Source: CAWHXG01 sp963833235 (lineage in GTDB: Bacteria > Pseudomonadota > Alphaproteobacteria > Rhodobacterales > Rhodobacteraceae). Taken from it: DNA of 64,000 nt. The stretch spans positions 1,116,001 through 1,180,000 of the forward strand of contig CAWHXG010000001.1 in assembly GCA_963833235.1 (NCBI GenBank), in the 5' to 3' direction. Numbering within the stretch: the stretch's first letter is position 1; each line of letters starts with the position of its first letter. The notes beneath the pieces are model-generated. The model was not told the origin of the DNA, made no database searches, and was given only the letters and a program-made list of their open reading frames with translations. The position numbers were made by a program, and so were the translations under genes. This document shows, one piece after another, positions 1 through 9,697 of the stretch.

Positions 1-1039
<1,039 letters not shown>

Positions 1040-1182
1040 GGGGATATCCTCGATCCTTGGGTCGAGGCCGGTGTTACGGCAGGCAAGTCGCGGTTTCAAT
1101 CGATCGGCGGCGCCTGGGGCCCTTCAGCTCGCAAGGTGGAACGTCACGGGGCAGCACGGTACGCACTGCCCCGTGATGCAGG

Positions 1183-1905
1183 TCAGGCCGCGCGGCGGCG
1201 GGCGACCAGGCCGAGGGCGCCGAGCCCCGCGAGCAGCAGCGGAAGCCCCGCCGGCAGCGGGATCGGCGGCACGTTGGGCTCTTCCATCATCCCGCCAGTG
1301 TCACCGGGCTCGACGGCGCCGAAGGTGATGTTGTCGAACGCGATCTGATTGATCGTGCCGCCGAAGTCGATCGACCGCGCTGTCCCTTCGAAATCGACCC
1401 CGATGGGAACGAACACGTTGAACTGGCCGTCCGGGTCGCCCTCTTCCTCCGGGGTGACCGGGAGTTCGAGCGTCGCCAGGATGTTGCCCATCGCGTCGAT
1501 GCCGTCGAAGACCTGGATCGAGCCGGGATTGTTGATGGCGGAGTAGAAGAACGAGAAGCCGGTATCGAACCCGGTGGGGAAGTTCAGGGTCGCCGCGGAA
1601 CCGGTCAGGAAGAACAGGACGGTGTCGGGCGTGGGTTCGTTCCCGAAGTTTCCCGAGCCGCCGGCATCCCGGTCGATGATGCTCAGGGCGTTATCGCTGA
1701 ATTCGACACCGAAATCGGTCCCGGAAGCGCCGTCGGCTGCAGTCCCGCCGCCGTAGAAGGATTGCAGCGCGACCTCGTCGCCGGCGCCTTCGAAATCGAG
1801 CGTGATCACAGCCGCATTCGCCAGCGTTGGCAGACCAAAGGCGGCGCAAAGCGTGGCGATCAAATATGGATATCTCAAATATGGGTAGATCATCGTCATC
1901 CTCAT
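1183..1905 (-). CDS. Secreted VPLPA-CTERM sorting domain protein
   Basis: About 240 aa. The start is uncertain: ATGs at 1905, 1899 and 1893 share the frame, and a TTG sits just upstream of the first. A hydrophobic signal peptide ending near LPTLANA is followed by a beta-type ectodomain without a recognised enzyme fold (ITLDFEGAG near its start, NQIAFDNITFGA near its end). The C-terminus is a textbook tripartite sorting signal: PIPLPAG motif, hydrophobic helix (LPLLLAGLGALGLV) and basic ARRR cluster. In this lineage VPLPA-CTERM tails are, by family knowledge, recognised by the exosortase XrtD, which is not in this window. Function is unknown; a surface or extracellular matrix role is inferred. 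A second protein with the same kind of tail lies about 340 bp downstream on the same strand. Confidence 0.85.
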   Translation of the reverse strand: MRMTMIYPYLRYPYLIATLCAAFGLPTLANAAVITLDFEGAGDEVALQSFYGGGTAADGASGTDFGVEFSDNALSIIDRDAGGSGNFGNEPTPDTVLFFLTGSAATLNFPTGFDTGFSFFYSAINNPGSIQVFDGIDAMGNILATLELPVTPEEEGDPDGQFNVFVPIGVDFEGTARSIDFGGTINQIAFDNITFGAVEPGDTGGMMEEPNVPPIPLPAGLPLLLAGLGALGLVARRRAA

Positions 1906-2246
1906 CAACTAGGTTCTAGTCACGCAGCCGTGAGCGACCATTAACCTTTTGTCAAGGAATGGCCGATTACCTCCGCGCTCCATATCACCTGGGCGCGAAG
2001 GCCGAGGGCGCGCTTCCCTCCAAGGTTGCTGAGGTGCCGACTATTTGGGCAGTTCGCGATAAACGCCTTTTGGGAAGCGGTCCATATGAGCGATGGCGGT
2101 GGTGGGACTGAGGCTTTCCGAGAAAGACCGGCGCCTCCGACAGACTGACCAGGGCAATGATGATGCCTCAGACAACCATTCCGCCACCCAGCGCCTCATT
2201 ATAATCGCAAAACTAGCCTAGGACCGTGCGAAGCCGAGGGCGCGCG
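1906..2246. other. Intergenic region between the two VPLPA-CTERM genes
   Basis: No coding potential I can support. It is less GC-rich than its surroundings and probably holds the promoter of the upstream-most VPLPA gene on the minus strand. A minus-strand TTGACA lies at 1950-1955, but no convincing -10 hexamer is at the right distance. No clear terminator hairpin was seen. Confidence 0.5.
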
Positions 2247-2882
2247 TCAGCGGCGGCGGGGTACGAGGACCAGTGCGCCGAGCCCGGCGAGCAGAAGCGG
2301 GAGCCCGGCGGGCAGCGGAACGACTGCCGGATCCACAACGACAGCCAATTCCACGTTCAGGATGTCGAAGGCCCACGCGCTCGTGCGGTTGAAGCCATCG
2401 ACATCGCAGAAGATCCCGTTGCTGCACCCGAATTCCGGGCCGGTGAAATTGCCCAATCCCTCGCTCAGGAAACCATCCGAGATCGTCGGGCCAACGGCGA
2501 AGTTGCTGAATTGCTGGATCGTGACGGTATAGGCTCCGGCTGGGAGGAATGCCTGGAAATTCACGTCGAAAGGAAAGCCGGTGACGGGATCGTCGGGTAC
2601 CCCGAAATCTGCATCGTCCTGCTCTTCGATCAGCGTGCCGTCCGCCGCGAAGAGCGCCAGGATCGGGTCGAACCCGCCTGCCGCGACAATGGTGCCGTTC
2701 GCCTGGACGCCACCGGCATACGAGTAGCTGCGCAGCGTCACGTTGGAGGCCGCGCCCACGACGAACGGAAAGAACCGAACGTCATCGTCCGACTGGAAGG
2801 TTCCGGCGAACGAAAAATCCGCCGCCTGTGCAGTGCAAAGCGAGAGCCCGAAGGCCAGCGCGGCTGCAATTGTCTTTCTCAT
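2247..2882 (-). CDS. DVUA0089-type secreted protein with VPLPA-CTERM tail
   Basis: 211 aa from ATG 2882, preceded by an AGGGA ribosome-binding sequence about 9 nt away. The signal peptide is MRKTIAAALAFGLSLCTAQA. The ectodomain carries the pattern of DVUA0089-family secreted proteins: FSFAGTFQSDDDVRFF, then NVTLRSYSYAGG, then GGFDPILALFAADGTLI, a calcium-style beta-sandwich also seen in pre-peptidase-type domains. The C-terminus PAVVPLPAG-LPLLLAGLGALVLV-PRRR is a VPLPA-CTERM exosortase signal. It is the second such protein in 2 kb and lies head-to-head with the calpain-like protease gene. Role unknown; attachment to the cell surface or matrix is inferred from the tail. Confidence 0.85.
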   Translation of the reverse strand: MRKTIAAALAFGLSLCTAQAADFSFAGTFQSDDDVRFFPFVVGAASNVTLRSYSYAGGVQANGTIVAAGGFDPILALFAADGTLIEEQDDADFGVPDDPVTGFPFDVNFQAFLPAGAYTVTIQQFSNFAVGPTISDGFLSEGLGNFTGPEFGCSNGIFCDVDGFNRTSAWAFDILNVELAVVVDPAVVPLPAGLPLLLAGLGALVLVPRRR

Positions 2883-3177
2883 CGCGTCAATCCCTGCGTT
2901 TGTTAGGAGAAACACCCACCTTCGGCGACGTTAAACTATCGGCAGTCCTTGTGGCAAGTTGGAACCGCTTTGGTTGCAGCCCGTGTCGTTCGGCATCTGA
3001 CGTGGCGGCTTTGGCATGGGGAACATCGGCCATCGGCCGCCCGGGTCATCGTCAGGCCGAGCCGGGCGATGGCGGTATTCCCGACTTTTGCGAATGGCGC
3101 ATTCTCGACATGATCTGCCTCTATCGGGCCAGATCCGGTTCGATCTGCAAACAATCACTCGGGTGGAGGACATTATC

Positions 3178-4584
3178 GTGACCAAGATGGAGAACGACAT
3201 CGAATTCGGCGACGTCGCCAATACGCCGGTCGGCGCCGCGAAGACCGGGGTGATCAACCCCTTCGCGCTGGCCGAGCAGGTGGCGGGGCGCAAGCTGGTC
3301 TGGGCCGACGACGCCGCCAATCGGCGCATTCTGGAGACGGTTCTGGAAACGCCCTACGAGGAGCTGTTCGATCCGATCCACGAGGGGCCGCTTTACATGG
3401 GCCTGGGGCTGAACGCAGAGGGCGAGCTGATCCGCAAGCGCCCGCGGATGCTCGACGTGACGCTGGACCTGCAACGCTCGGATGCCGAGCTGCCCGATCC
3501 GCAGGCGGAGAACCTCACGACACTGAAGGATCTGAGCCGCAGTTTCGACGTGAAGGACCTCAGCAACCTGCGGATCTCGAAGGTCGAGCCGCGGGCCGGA
3601 TCGACGCTTTCCATGACGGTGCGGTTGCCCGATGACGCGCGGCTGGCGCAACTGGCCTCGGTCTTCTCGCCGCAGATGATCCGCGACGTGACCTGGGTGG
3701 AGGGCGACGATGAGGATGCGGCCGGCAGCGCGCCGGACTGGACGCCGTCCAATTCCGTCTGGAGCGACCGCGGCCGCTTCTTCAACGAGGCGTCGGAATT
3801 CTTCGATCCGGTGCAGGGGGCGGTGGCCAACTGCTACTTCATCGCCGCGATGTCGGCCGTGGCCTGGGCGAAGCCCTACGGGATCAGCCATATGAGCCGG
3901 GCGACCAGCGGCGTGCAGAGCGGCACGACGAACATGATCCGTTTCTACAAGCCCGACAGCAACGGCCAGGTCGACAAGGAGATCGAGGTGACCGATGCCG
4001 TGCCGGTACGGCAGGGCTCGCTGAGCTACATCTACTGCCGCTCCTCCGAAGAAGGCGAGATCTGGCCCGCCGTCTACGAGAAGGCCTTCGCCAAGCTGGA
4101 GACGGGGCACACGGGCGACAAGCCCGACATCACCAAGACCGGCTGGGGCGATCCCGTCTGGGCGACCGCGCAGCTGACCGGTGGCCGGCGGACCTACTGG
4201 TCGACCAAGTCCCACACTGCCGCGGATCTCTACGACAAGGTCCGGGCGAACTCTGCCGGGTCCCGCACGATCAGGCCGATGGTCGCATCGACCTATTCCA
4301 CCGGGGCCGCGGCGCAGGACAACGTGAGCTACACCGGCACCAACCTCGTGGCGAGCCATGCCTACACGGTGCTCGGCTGGGCTTACCGGAACAACACGCG
4401 CTACATCGTCATGCGCAATCCGTGGGGGTCGTTCGAAAGCTCCACCGGGGCGCTGTCCGGGATCGTCTGGATGCGCGACGTCAGCTGGTGGCGGCCGATC
4501 GTGCTGGCGCCCAACGACGGGACCTTCGCGATCCGCGCGACGACGTTCAAGAAGTACTTCCGGACGCTTGGGGTCGTGAGCTGA
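3178..4584 (+). CDS. Calpain-type (family C2) cysteine protease
   Basis: 468 aa from GTG 3178, chosen because TGGAGGA lies 7 nt upstream; an ATG at 3187 is the alternative. The calpain catalytic triad is readable: Cys219 in VQGAVANCYFIAAMSA, His394 in VASHAYTVLGWAY, and Asn414 in VMRNPWGSFES. The first ~200 residues resemble nothing I recognise. There is no signal peptide, transmembrane segment, or visible calcium-binding EF-hand or C2 domain, so it probably acts in the cytosol or leaves by a non-Sec route. It is divergent from the DVUA0089/VPLPA gene and followed by a strong terminator, so it is monocistronic. Substrates are unknown. Family assignment is confident; the role is not. Confidence 0.85.
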   Translation: MTKMENDIEFGDVANTPVGAAKTGVINPFALAEQVAGRKLVWADDAANRRILETVLETPYEELFDPIHEGPLYMGLGLNAEGELIRKRPRMLDVTLDLQRSDAELPDPQAENLTTLKDLSRSFDVKDLSNLRISKVEPRAGSTLSMTVRLPDDARLAQLASVFSPQMIRDVTWVEGDDEDAAGSAPDWTPSNSVWSDRGRFFNEASEFFDPVQGAVANCYFIAAMSAVAWAKPYGISHMSRATSGVQSGTTNMIRFYKPDSNGQVDKEIEVTDAVPVRQGSLSYIYCRSSEEGEIWPAVYEKAFAKLETGHTGDKPDITKTGWGDPVWATAQLTGGRRTYWSTKSHTAADLYDKVRANSAGSRTIRPMVASTYSTGAAAQDNVSYTGTNLVASHAYTVLGWAYRNNTRYIVMRNPWGSFESSTGALSGIVWMRDVSWWRPIVLAPNDGTFAIRATTFKKYFRTLGVVS

Positions 4585-4634
4585 GACGCCCCGCCCGGGG
4601 GTGCGGCCTTCGCCCCCCTCCCCCCACGCCATCT

Positions 4635-4669
4635 GCGCCGCCGCCGGAACCCTCCGGCGGCGGCGCTTT
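4635..4669 (+). terminator. Strong GC hairpin after the calpain gene
   Basis: A perfect 13-bp stem (4635-4647 with 4654-4666) and a 6-nt loop are followed by TTTCG. It lies 50 nt after the protease stop and 60 nt before hisC, separating the two transcription units. Confidence 0.8.
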
Positions 4670-4675
4670 CGCGTC

Positions 4676-4704
4676 TGGTCAGGGGTGAGGCGCGCCGCTA
4701 AAAT
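4676..4704 (+). promoter_or_regulatory. Putative sigma70-type promoter for hisC-tyrC
   Basis: TGGTCA (4676-4681) and TAAAAT (4699-4704) are separated by 17 bp. They lie just after the preceding terminator and 25 nt before the hisC start. The -10 is good and the -35 only partial. Confidence 0.4.
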
Positions 4705-4728
4705 CGGCCGTTGAGGAGGCGCGCGCCC

Positions 4729-5817
4729 ATGCCACAGATGATCGCACCACAGCCCGGCATCCTGAAGATCGACCTCTATCACGGGGGTGCCGCGGCCCTG
4801 CCGGGGCAGGCTGACGTCGTGAAGCTGAGTAGCAACGAGAACCCCGCGGGGCCGCCGGCCTCGGCCGTCGCGGCGATCCGGGAAGCGGCGGGCGCGCTGC
4901 ACCTCTACCCCTCGACCGACCATGCCGACCTGCGCGCCGCCATCGGCCGCGTCCACGGGCTGGACCCCGACCGCATCGTCTGCGGCGCGGGATCCGACGA
5001 AGTGATCACGTTTCTCTGTCAGGCCTATGCGGGGCCCGGCGACGAGGTGCTGCACACCGAGCATGGCTTCCTGATGTATCCGATCTCGACGCTGGCGGCG
5101 GGGGCGGCCCCCGTGGCGGCGCCAGAGCGGGCGCGGGTGACGGACGTGGACGCGCTGCTGGCGGCGGTGACCGAGCGCACGAGCCTGGTGTTCGTGGCCA
5201 ACCCCAACAACCCCACCGGCACGATGATCGGCATGGCCGAGCTGACCCGTCTGGCCGACGGGCTGCCCGACGACGTGATCCTGGTGCTGGACGGCGCCTA
5301 TGCGGAATTCGCCGATGGCTACGACGGCGGCGCGGCGCTCGCCACCGAGCGGCCGAACGTGGTGATGACCCGGACGTTCAGCAAGCTCTACGGCCTCGGC
5401 GGGCTGCGGCTTGGCTGGGGCTACGGGCCGCGCGAGGTGATCGACGTGCTCAACCGGGTGCGCGGGCCCTTCAATCTCGGCGCTGCGCAGATCGCCGGTG
5501 GGATCGCCGCGGTGGGGGACCGGGCCTTCGCCGCCGCTTCCTTCGCCGACAACGTGCGGAACCGCACCTGGCTTGCCGCGGCACTGGCGGATCTCGGCGT
5601 GCCGTCCGATGCGAGCCACGCGAACTTCCTCCTGGCGCGCTTCGAGAGCCCGGCGGCGGCGCTGGCGTGCGATGCGGTGCTGCGCCGGCACGGGCTGCTG
5701 GTTCGGCAGGTTGCGGGCTACGGGCTGCCCGATTGCCTGCGGATCACGGTGGGCGACGCGGCGGCCTGCGCGCGGGTGGCGGCGGCCGTGGCGGCCTTCC
5801 GCGCCGAGGCGGCGTGA
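4729..5817 (+). CDS. hisC: Histidinol-phosphate aminotransferase
   Basis: 362 aa from ATG 4729, which has GAGGAGG 9 nt upstream; an upstream in-frame start at 4711 lacks this. It is a PLP-dependent class I/II aminotransferase converting imidazole-acetol phosphate to histidinol phosphate, and members of this branch often also transaminate aromatic amino-acid precursors. Diagnostic motifs are KLSSNENPAGPP, NPNNPTG, the PLP lysine K219 in RTFSKLYGLGG, and the phosphate-binding arginine in GGLRLGW. It overlaps tyrC by 4 bp, so a joint role in tyrosine/phenylalanine synthesis is likely, as in related genomes with this gene pair. Confidence 0.93.
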   Translation: MPQMIAPQPGILKIDLYHGGAAALPGQADVVKLSSNENPAGPPASAVAAIREAAGALHLYPSTDHADLRAAIGRVHGLDPDRIVCGAGSDEVITFLCQAYAGPGDEVLHTEHGFLMYPISTLAAGAAPVAAPERARVTDVDALLAAVTERTSLVFVANPNNPTGTMIGMAELTRLADGLPDDVILVLDGAYAEFADGYDGGAALATERPNVVMTRTFSKLYGLGGLRLGWGYGPREVIDVLNRVRGPFNLGAAQIAGGIAAVGDRAFAAASFADNVRNRTWLAAALADLGVPSDASHANFLLARFESPAAALACDAVLRRHGLLVRQVAGYGLPDCLRITVGDAAACARVAAAVAAFRAEAA

Positions 5818-6734
5818 CCCCGCTCTACGAGAGGGTCGCGCTGATCGGGCTGGGCCTGATCGCCGGATCGATGGGGCTGGCGATGCGCGGCGCGGGGTTG
5901 GCCGGCGAGATCGTGGGCACCGCGCATTCCGCCGAGACGCGTGGCATCGCCGTGGGCCTCGGCCTCTGCGACCGGGTGACGGACACTGCCGCCGAGGCGG
6001 TGGCAGGCGCCGATCTGGTGGTGCTCTGCGTGCCGGTGGGCGCGATGGGGGCGGTGGCGGCCGAGATCGGGCCGCACCTGGCGCCGGGTGCCACCGTGAC
6101 CGATGTGGGTTCCGTCAAGCGCGCGGTGATCGAGGCAGTGGCGCCGCACGTGCCGGACGGCGTGCACTTCATCCCCGGGCATCCGCTGGCGGGAACGGAG
6201 CATTCCGGCCCGCGTTCGGGCTTCGCGGCCCTCTTCGCGAACCGCTGGTGCCTGCTCTTGCCGCAACCGGGGGTGCCGGAGGCGGCGGTCGCGCGGCTGC
6301 GCGACCTGTGGGAGCGGATGGGCGCGAATGTGGACGAGATGGACGTGGAGCATCACGACCTGGTTCTGGCGGTGACGAGCCACGCGCCGCACCTGATCGC
6401 CTACACGATGGTCGGGGTGGCCGACGACCTGCGCCGGGTGACCGACAGCGAGGTGATCAAGTATTCCGCCGCGGGCTTCCGGGATTTCACCCGCATCGCG
6501 GCCTCCGACCCGGTGATGTGGCGCGACGTGTTCCTCAACAACCGCGAGGCGACGCTGGAGATCCTGGGGCGGTTCACCGAGGAGCTTTTCGCGCTGCAGC
6601 GGGCGATCCGCACCGGCGACGGCGACCATCTGCACGCCTATTTCACACGGACGCGGGCGATCCGGCGCGGCATCATCGAAGCCGGGCAGGATACCGACGC
6701 GCCGGATTTCGGCCGCTCCGGGCGAACCGGATGA
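5814..6734 (+). CDS. tyrC: Prephenate/arogenate dehydrogenase
   Basis: 306 aa from GTG 5814, overlapping the hisC stop (GTGA). The N-terminal NAD(P) Rossmann motif GLGLIAGSMG is at about residues 10-19. TyrA-family motifs follow: VGSVKRAVIE, HFIPGHPLAGTEHSG, and the helical C-terminal domain with AVTSHAPHLIAYTM and AAGFRDFTRIAASDP. It oxidatively decarboxylates prephenate or arogenate for tyrosine synthesis. There is no ACT or chorismate mutase domain. Whether the substrate is prephenate, arogenate or both cannot be read from sequence alone. Its last codons overlap the start of the extensin-like gene (ATGA). Confidence 0.92.
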   Translation: MTPLYERVALIGLGLIAGSMGLAMRGAGLAGEIVGTAHSAETRGIAVGLGLCDRVTDTAAEAVAGADLVVLCVPVGAMGAVAAEIGPHLAPGATVTDVGSVKRAVIEAVAPHVPDGVHFIPGHPLAGTEHSGPRSGFAALFANRWCLLLPQPGVPEAAVARLRDLWERMGANVDEMDVEHHDLVLAVTSHAPHLIAYTMVGVADDLRRVTDSEVIKYSAAGFRDFTRIAASDPVMWRDVFLNNREATLEILGRFTEELFALQRAIRTGDGDHLHAYFTRTRAIRRGIIEAGQDTDAPDFGRSGRTG

Positions 6735-7690
6735 GGGGCCGGGCGGCGGCCCTGCTGTTTGGGCTGGCACTGGCCGCGGGCGGCACGGGCGCCGCGGCGA
6801 ATTTGGAGGCGTCGCCCCGGCCCAGCCCCCGCGACAGGGGCGAGGGGATCGCCGGCCCGGCCGAGCGGCAGGCGCCGGGCGCAACGGCAGAAGCCGGCCG
6901 GCAGGACGGCGCCGAGGGTGCAGCAGGGATCCCGGCGGGCGAGGGTGGCGCCATCGTCGATCCGGCCGCAGCGCCGGCTCTCGCCGCCCGGCCCACGCCG
7001 CGCTCTTCGGATGCCGGCAGCGCTGCGCCCCAGATGCCGCAGGCGGGCGGCGCCGTGCTGCTCTCGCCGCGTCCGGAGCGGCGGCCCGAGAACCTGCGGC
7101 GGCGCGCCGCCGTGCGGGCGGCCGGCTTTCGCCCCGCGCCCCTGCCGGTGCCGAAGACCGGCGCGCGCGGCACGATCTGCGGCGACCCGCGGCTGAAGGG
7201 CGCCGCGATCCAGCCCATCCCGGCGCGGCTGCCCGGCTGCGGGCTGACCGGCGGGGTTCGGGTCACCGAGGTAAGCGGCCTTGCGCTCTCGACCCCGGCC
7301 GCCATCGATTGCCGCACGGCGACGGCGCTGGCGAACTGGGTGGACCGCGGCGTAGAGCCCGCCGTCGGCGCAAGGGGCGGCGGCGCCGTGCGGCTGCGGG
7401 TGGCCGCGCACTATGCCTGCCGCACGCGCAACAACCGCCCCGGCGCGAAGGTGTCGGAGCACGGGCGGGGCCGGGCCATCGACATCGCCGCCATCGGCCT
7501 GCGCAACGGCACCCGGATCTCGGTGCTGACCGGCTGGGGCGACCGGACCCAGGGGCCGATCCTGCGCGCCATGCACCGCGCCGCCTGCGGCCCCTTCGGC
7601 ACCGTGCTCGGCCCCGAGGCGGACCGCTACCACCGCGATCACTTCCACTTCGACACCGCACGCTATCGCAGCGGCACCTACTGCCGATAG
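6731..7690 (+). CDS. Extensin-like C-terminal domain protein, secreted
   Basis: 319 aa from ATG 6731, translationally coupled to tyrC (ATGA). A short signal peptide (ALLFGLALAAGGTGAAA) is followed by about 130 residues of Ala/Pro/Gly-rich linker with no predicted fold, then an extensin-like_C domain from about residue 150. That domain has GCGLTGGVRVTEV, paired cysteines, VSEHGRGRAIDIAAI and DRYHRDHFHFDTARY; the His/Asp motifs resemble the LAS/DD-peptidase metal site. A periplasmic peptidoglycan-related role is inferred, not shown. Residues 31-45 (SPRPSPRDRGEG) look like the translation of a GC-rich hairpin repeat. Confidence 0.82.
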   Translation: MRGRAAALLFGLALAAGGTGAAANLEASPRPSPRDRGEGIAGPAERQAPGATAEAGRQDGAEGAAGIPAGEGGAIVDPAAAPALAARPTPRSSDAGSAAPQMPQAGGAVLLSPRPERRPENLRRRAAVRAAGFRPAPLPVPKTGARGTICGDPRLKGAAIQPIPARLPGCGLTGGVRVTEVSGLALSTPAAIDCRTATALANWVDRGVEPAVGARGGGAVRLRVAAHYACRTRNNRPGAKVSEHGRGRAIDIAAIGLRNGTRISVLTGWGDRTQGPILRAMHRAACGPFGTVLGPEADRYHRDHFHFDTARYRSGTYCR

Positions 7691-7890
7691 CGCCCGGATC
7701 GGGGCGGGCGGGCGCAGCGCCGTCACGCGGCTGTGAAGCGGGGCGGTGACGTGCCACGGGCTCGCAGCCGAGACGCGGCCCTTGCGCTGGCCATGACCTG
7801 CCAAGGGGGAGCCCTGACGCGCCTCGGGCACGGTCTGCACAGGACCCGGGCGCAATCCCCGACGTGCCCATGGCGCACAAGCTTTGATCC

Positions 7891-7913
7891 GCCTCTTGGG
7901 CATGCCAAGAGGC
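7891..7913. terminator. Perfect 9-bp inverted repeat in a convergent gap
   Basis: GCCTCTTGG and CCAAGAGGC are separated by GCATG, 31 nt downstream of the DUF2125 gene (minus) and 200 nt after the extensin-like gene. There is no T-run, so it may terminate or only stabilise the mRNA end. The rest of 7691-7943 shows nothing else. Confidence 0.5.
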
Positions 7914-7943
7914 TGCACGCGCAGGAACGCCGGGTGCCGGCGG

Positions 7944-8951
7944 CTAGCGCAGCCGCAACACCGGCGCTGGACCAAGCGGGATCAGGCCGCCAAGGCTGAC
8001 CCGCCCGTCGCGGAACCGCAGCGGCACGTCGAGCCCGGTGCGGCTGCCCGAGAACCCCGCCAGCGTCTCCAGCCCGCGCTCGATCAGTGGGGCGGCGGCT
8101 TCGGGCACGAGGCCGGCCTCGCGCGCCAGCACCAGGATCTCTCGCCAGTTCTCGGCCTTCACGGTGATCTCGCCCTCCGGCCGCCCGGCCGCATCCACAT
8201 CGAGCGCGCCCGCCGCTCGCAGATCCAGCTCGCCCCAGCTGGCCTGCGCCAACGGCAGCGCGATCCGCACCGGCTGCGGCCGCGCCACCTCGACTGCGCG
8301 CCTGTCGAGCGGCGCGTCGACGGCGATCTGTGCATCGAGCTTCAGCAAATCCACGGCCTCCCCCACCATCCCGCTTCGGCTGGCGCGCTCGCGCAGCCGC
8401 CCCGGCAGGACCAGATCGCGCGCCTCGAAGGCCAGATCGTACGCGGCACCGACCTCCCCGGCCCGGCGAACTGCCAGCTGCCCCTCCGCCAGCCCCGCCT
8501 GCCACTCCGCATCGCTGGACAGCGCCACGCCCTGTAGCGTCACGGTCGCCCGCTCCAGCGGCAGCTCCGCGCCCGGCCCGAAAACCAGCGAGCCGCGGAT
8601 ATCGGCGCCGGTGACGGTAACCGTCTCGAAGGGCGAGGCGAAGCTCTGCGTTTCGGGCCAGATCGCGATGACGTGGCGCGGCCGGTAGCTGAGCGCCAGC
8701 ACCTGGAAGACCGGCGCCCGCCACGACCACCCGGTTTCGGGGTCGGCCAGCTCGAGGCCCTCGATCGTGGTGTCGAAGCGGTTGGGAAAGCCGCGTGTGC
8801 GCAGGCTCTCGTATTCCGCCACCCAGCCCTCGGCCTCCCGGGCGGACAGCCAGTCGCGCACCGCCCCTTCGGTGGCCCGGGCGCCGATCAGCCAGTATCC
8901 CGACCAGCCAAGCGCGGCCAGCGCCACCACGATCACCAGCGCGCGCATCAT
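7944..8951 (-). CDS. DUF2125 domain protein, membrane-anchored/periplasmic
   Basis: 335 aa. The N-terminal hydrophobic segment ALVIVVALAALGWSGYWLIG (residues 4-23) is a signal anchor. The body matches DUF2125 proteins of alphaproteobacteria: RTRGFPNRFDTTIEGLELADP, then PLERATVTLQGVALS, and a C-terminal repeat region ending LGGLIPLGPAPVLRLR. The fold is rich in beta strands, likely periplasmic, with resemblance to AsmA-like lipid-handling proteins (inference). Function unknown. It is transcribed divergently from the gamma-glutamylcyclotransferase gene, with 66 bp between the starts. Confidence 0.85.
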   Translation of the reverse strand: MMRALVIVVALAALGWSGYWLIGARATEGAVRDWLSAREAEGWVAEYESLRTRGFPNRFDTTIEGLELADPETGWSWRAPVFQVLALSYRPRHVIAIWPETQSFASPFETVTVTGADIRGSLVFGPGAELPLERATVTLQGVALSSDAEWQAGLAEGQLAVRRAGEVGAAYDLAFEARDLVLPGRLRERASRSGMVGEAVDLLKLDAQIAVDAPLDRRAVEVARPQPVRIALPLAQASWGELDLRAAGALDVDAAGRPEGEITVKAENWREILVLAREAGLVPEAAAPLIERGLETLAGFSGSRTGLDVPLRFRDGRVSLGGLIPLGPAPVLRLR

Positions 8952-9017
8952 CCCGGGAGGCCCTTTCCTGTCGGCACGGGGTTTGGTCTACAGACCGGCA
9001 ACGGAAAGGACCACCCG

Positions 9018-9605
9018 ATGCAGGACCCCCCGCCGAACCCCGGACCAGACGCGCCGCTGCCCGCTGGCGATGGCCCGCTCTGGGTCTTCGGCTACGGCTC
9101 GCTGATCTGGAACCCGGGCTTTCCGCATGTGCGGCGCGCGGTGGGCAGCGTGGCCGGCTATCACCGCTCTTTCTGCATGCGCTCGATCCACCACCGCGGC
9201 ACGGAGGCCGCGCCGGGCCTGGTTCTGGCGCTGGAGCCGCGGACGGGCGCTGCCTGTTCGGGCATCGCCTTCGAGGTGGCGCCGCAGGAGGCCGCGGGCA
9301 CGGTGACGGCCCTGCGGGCGCGCGAGCTGATCAGTTCGGCCTATGTGGAGGCGGAGGTTTCAGTGCAGCTGGCCGAAGGCGGGCGGGTGACCGCCCTGAC
9401 CTACGTGATCGACCTCGCGCATCCTCAATATTGCGGCGGCCTGGCCCTGGAAGAGCAAGCGCGGATCATCGCCGGGGCCGTGGGCGGGCGCGGCCCGAAC
9501 CGCGACTATCTGGTCAGCACGGCGGCGCATTTAAGGGAATTGGGGCTGGCCGACCCGGAACTTGACTGGCTCGTCGCCCGTGTCCATGACATGACGGCCA
9601 CATGA
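9018..9605 (+). CDS. Gamma-glutamylcyclotransferase, ChaC-like
   Basis: 195 aa from ATG 9018, with GGAAAGGA upstream. The ChaC/GGCT signature VFGYGSLIWNPGF (residues ~23-35) is followed by GYHRSFCMRSIHHRGT and PGLVLALEPR. Later motifs are SGIAFEVAP, ALTYVIDLAHPQYCGGL and GPNRDYLVSTAAHLRELG. ChaC-type enzymes cleave glutathione to 5-oxoproline and Cys-Gly in the cytosol, so glutathione turnover is the likely role. It is a single gene between the DUF2125 gene and the promoter of the motor-like pair. Confidence 0.9.
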   Translation: MQDPPPNPGPDAPLPAGDGPLWVFGYGSLIWNPGFPHVRRAVGSVAGYHRSFCMRSIHHRGTEAAPGLVLALEPRTGAACSGIAFEVAPQEAAGTVTALRARELISSAYVEAEVSVQLAEGGRVTALTYVIDLAHPQYCGGLALEEQARIIAGAVGGRGPNRDYLVSTAAHLRELGLADPELDWLVARVHDMTAT

Positions 9606-9639
9606 CGCGGGCCTGAAACCGGCGGCGGCACATCGCGTG

Positions 9640-9668
9640 TTGTCGCTTGATGCCGCGCGATTTATCCT
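9640..9668 (+). promoter_or_regulatory. Sigma70-type promoter for the MotA-like/OmpA pair
   Basis: TTGTCG (9640-9645) and TATCCT (9663-9668) are separated by exactly 17 bp, placing the start of transcription about 20 nt before ATG 9698. Both hexamers match the consensus at 4 of 6 positions or better. Confidence 0.55.
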
Positions 9669-9697
9669 GTCGCGCGACCGAGTGAGGGCAGAAACGC

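Noticed and set aside
3121..5691. An 856-codon open frame on the minus strand across the calpain and hisC genes
   Set aside because: It is a shadow frame produced by high GC. The plus-strand products have intact catalytic motifs, and the minus frame has no recognisable domain and an Arg/His/Gly-rich composition.
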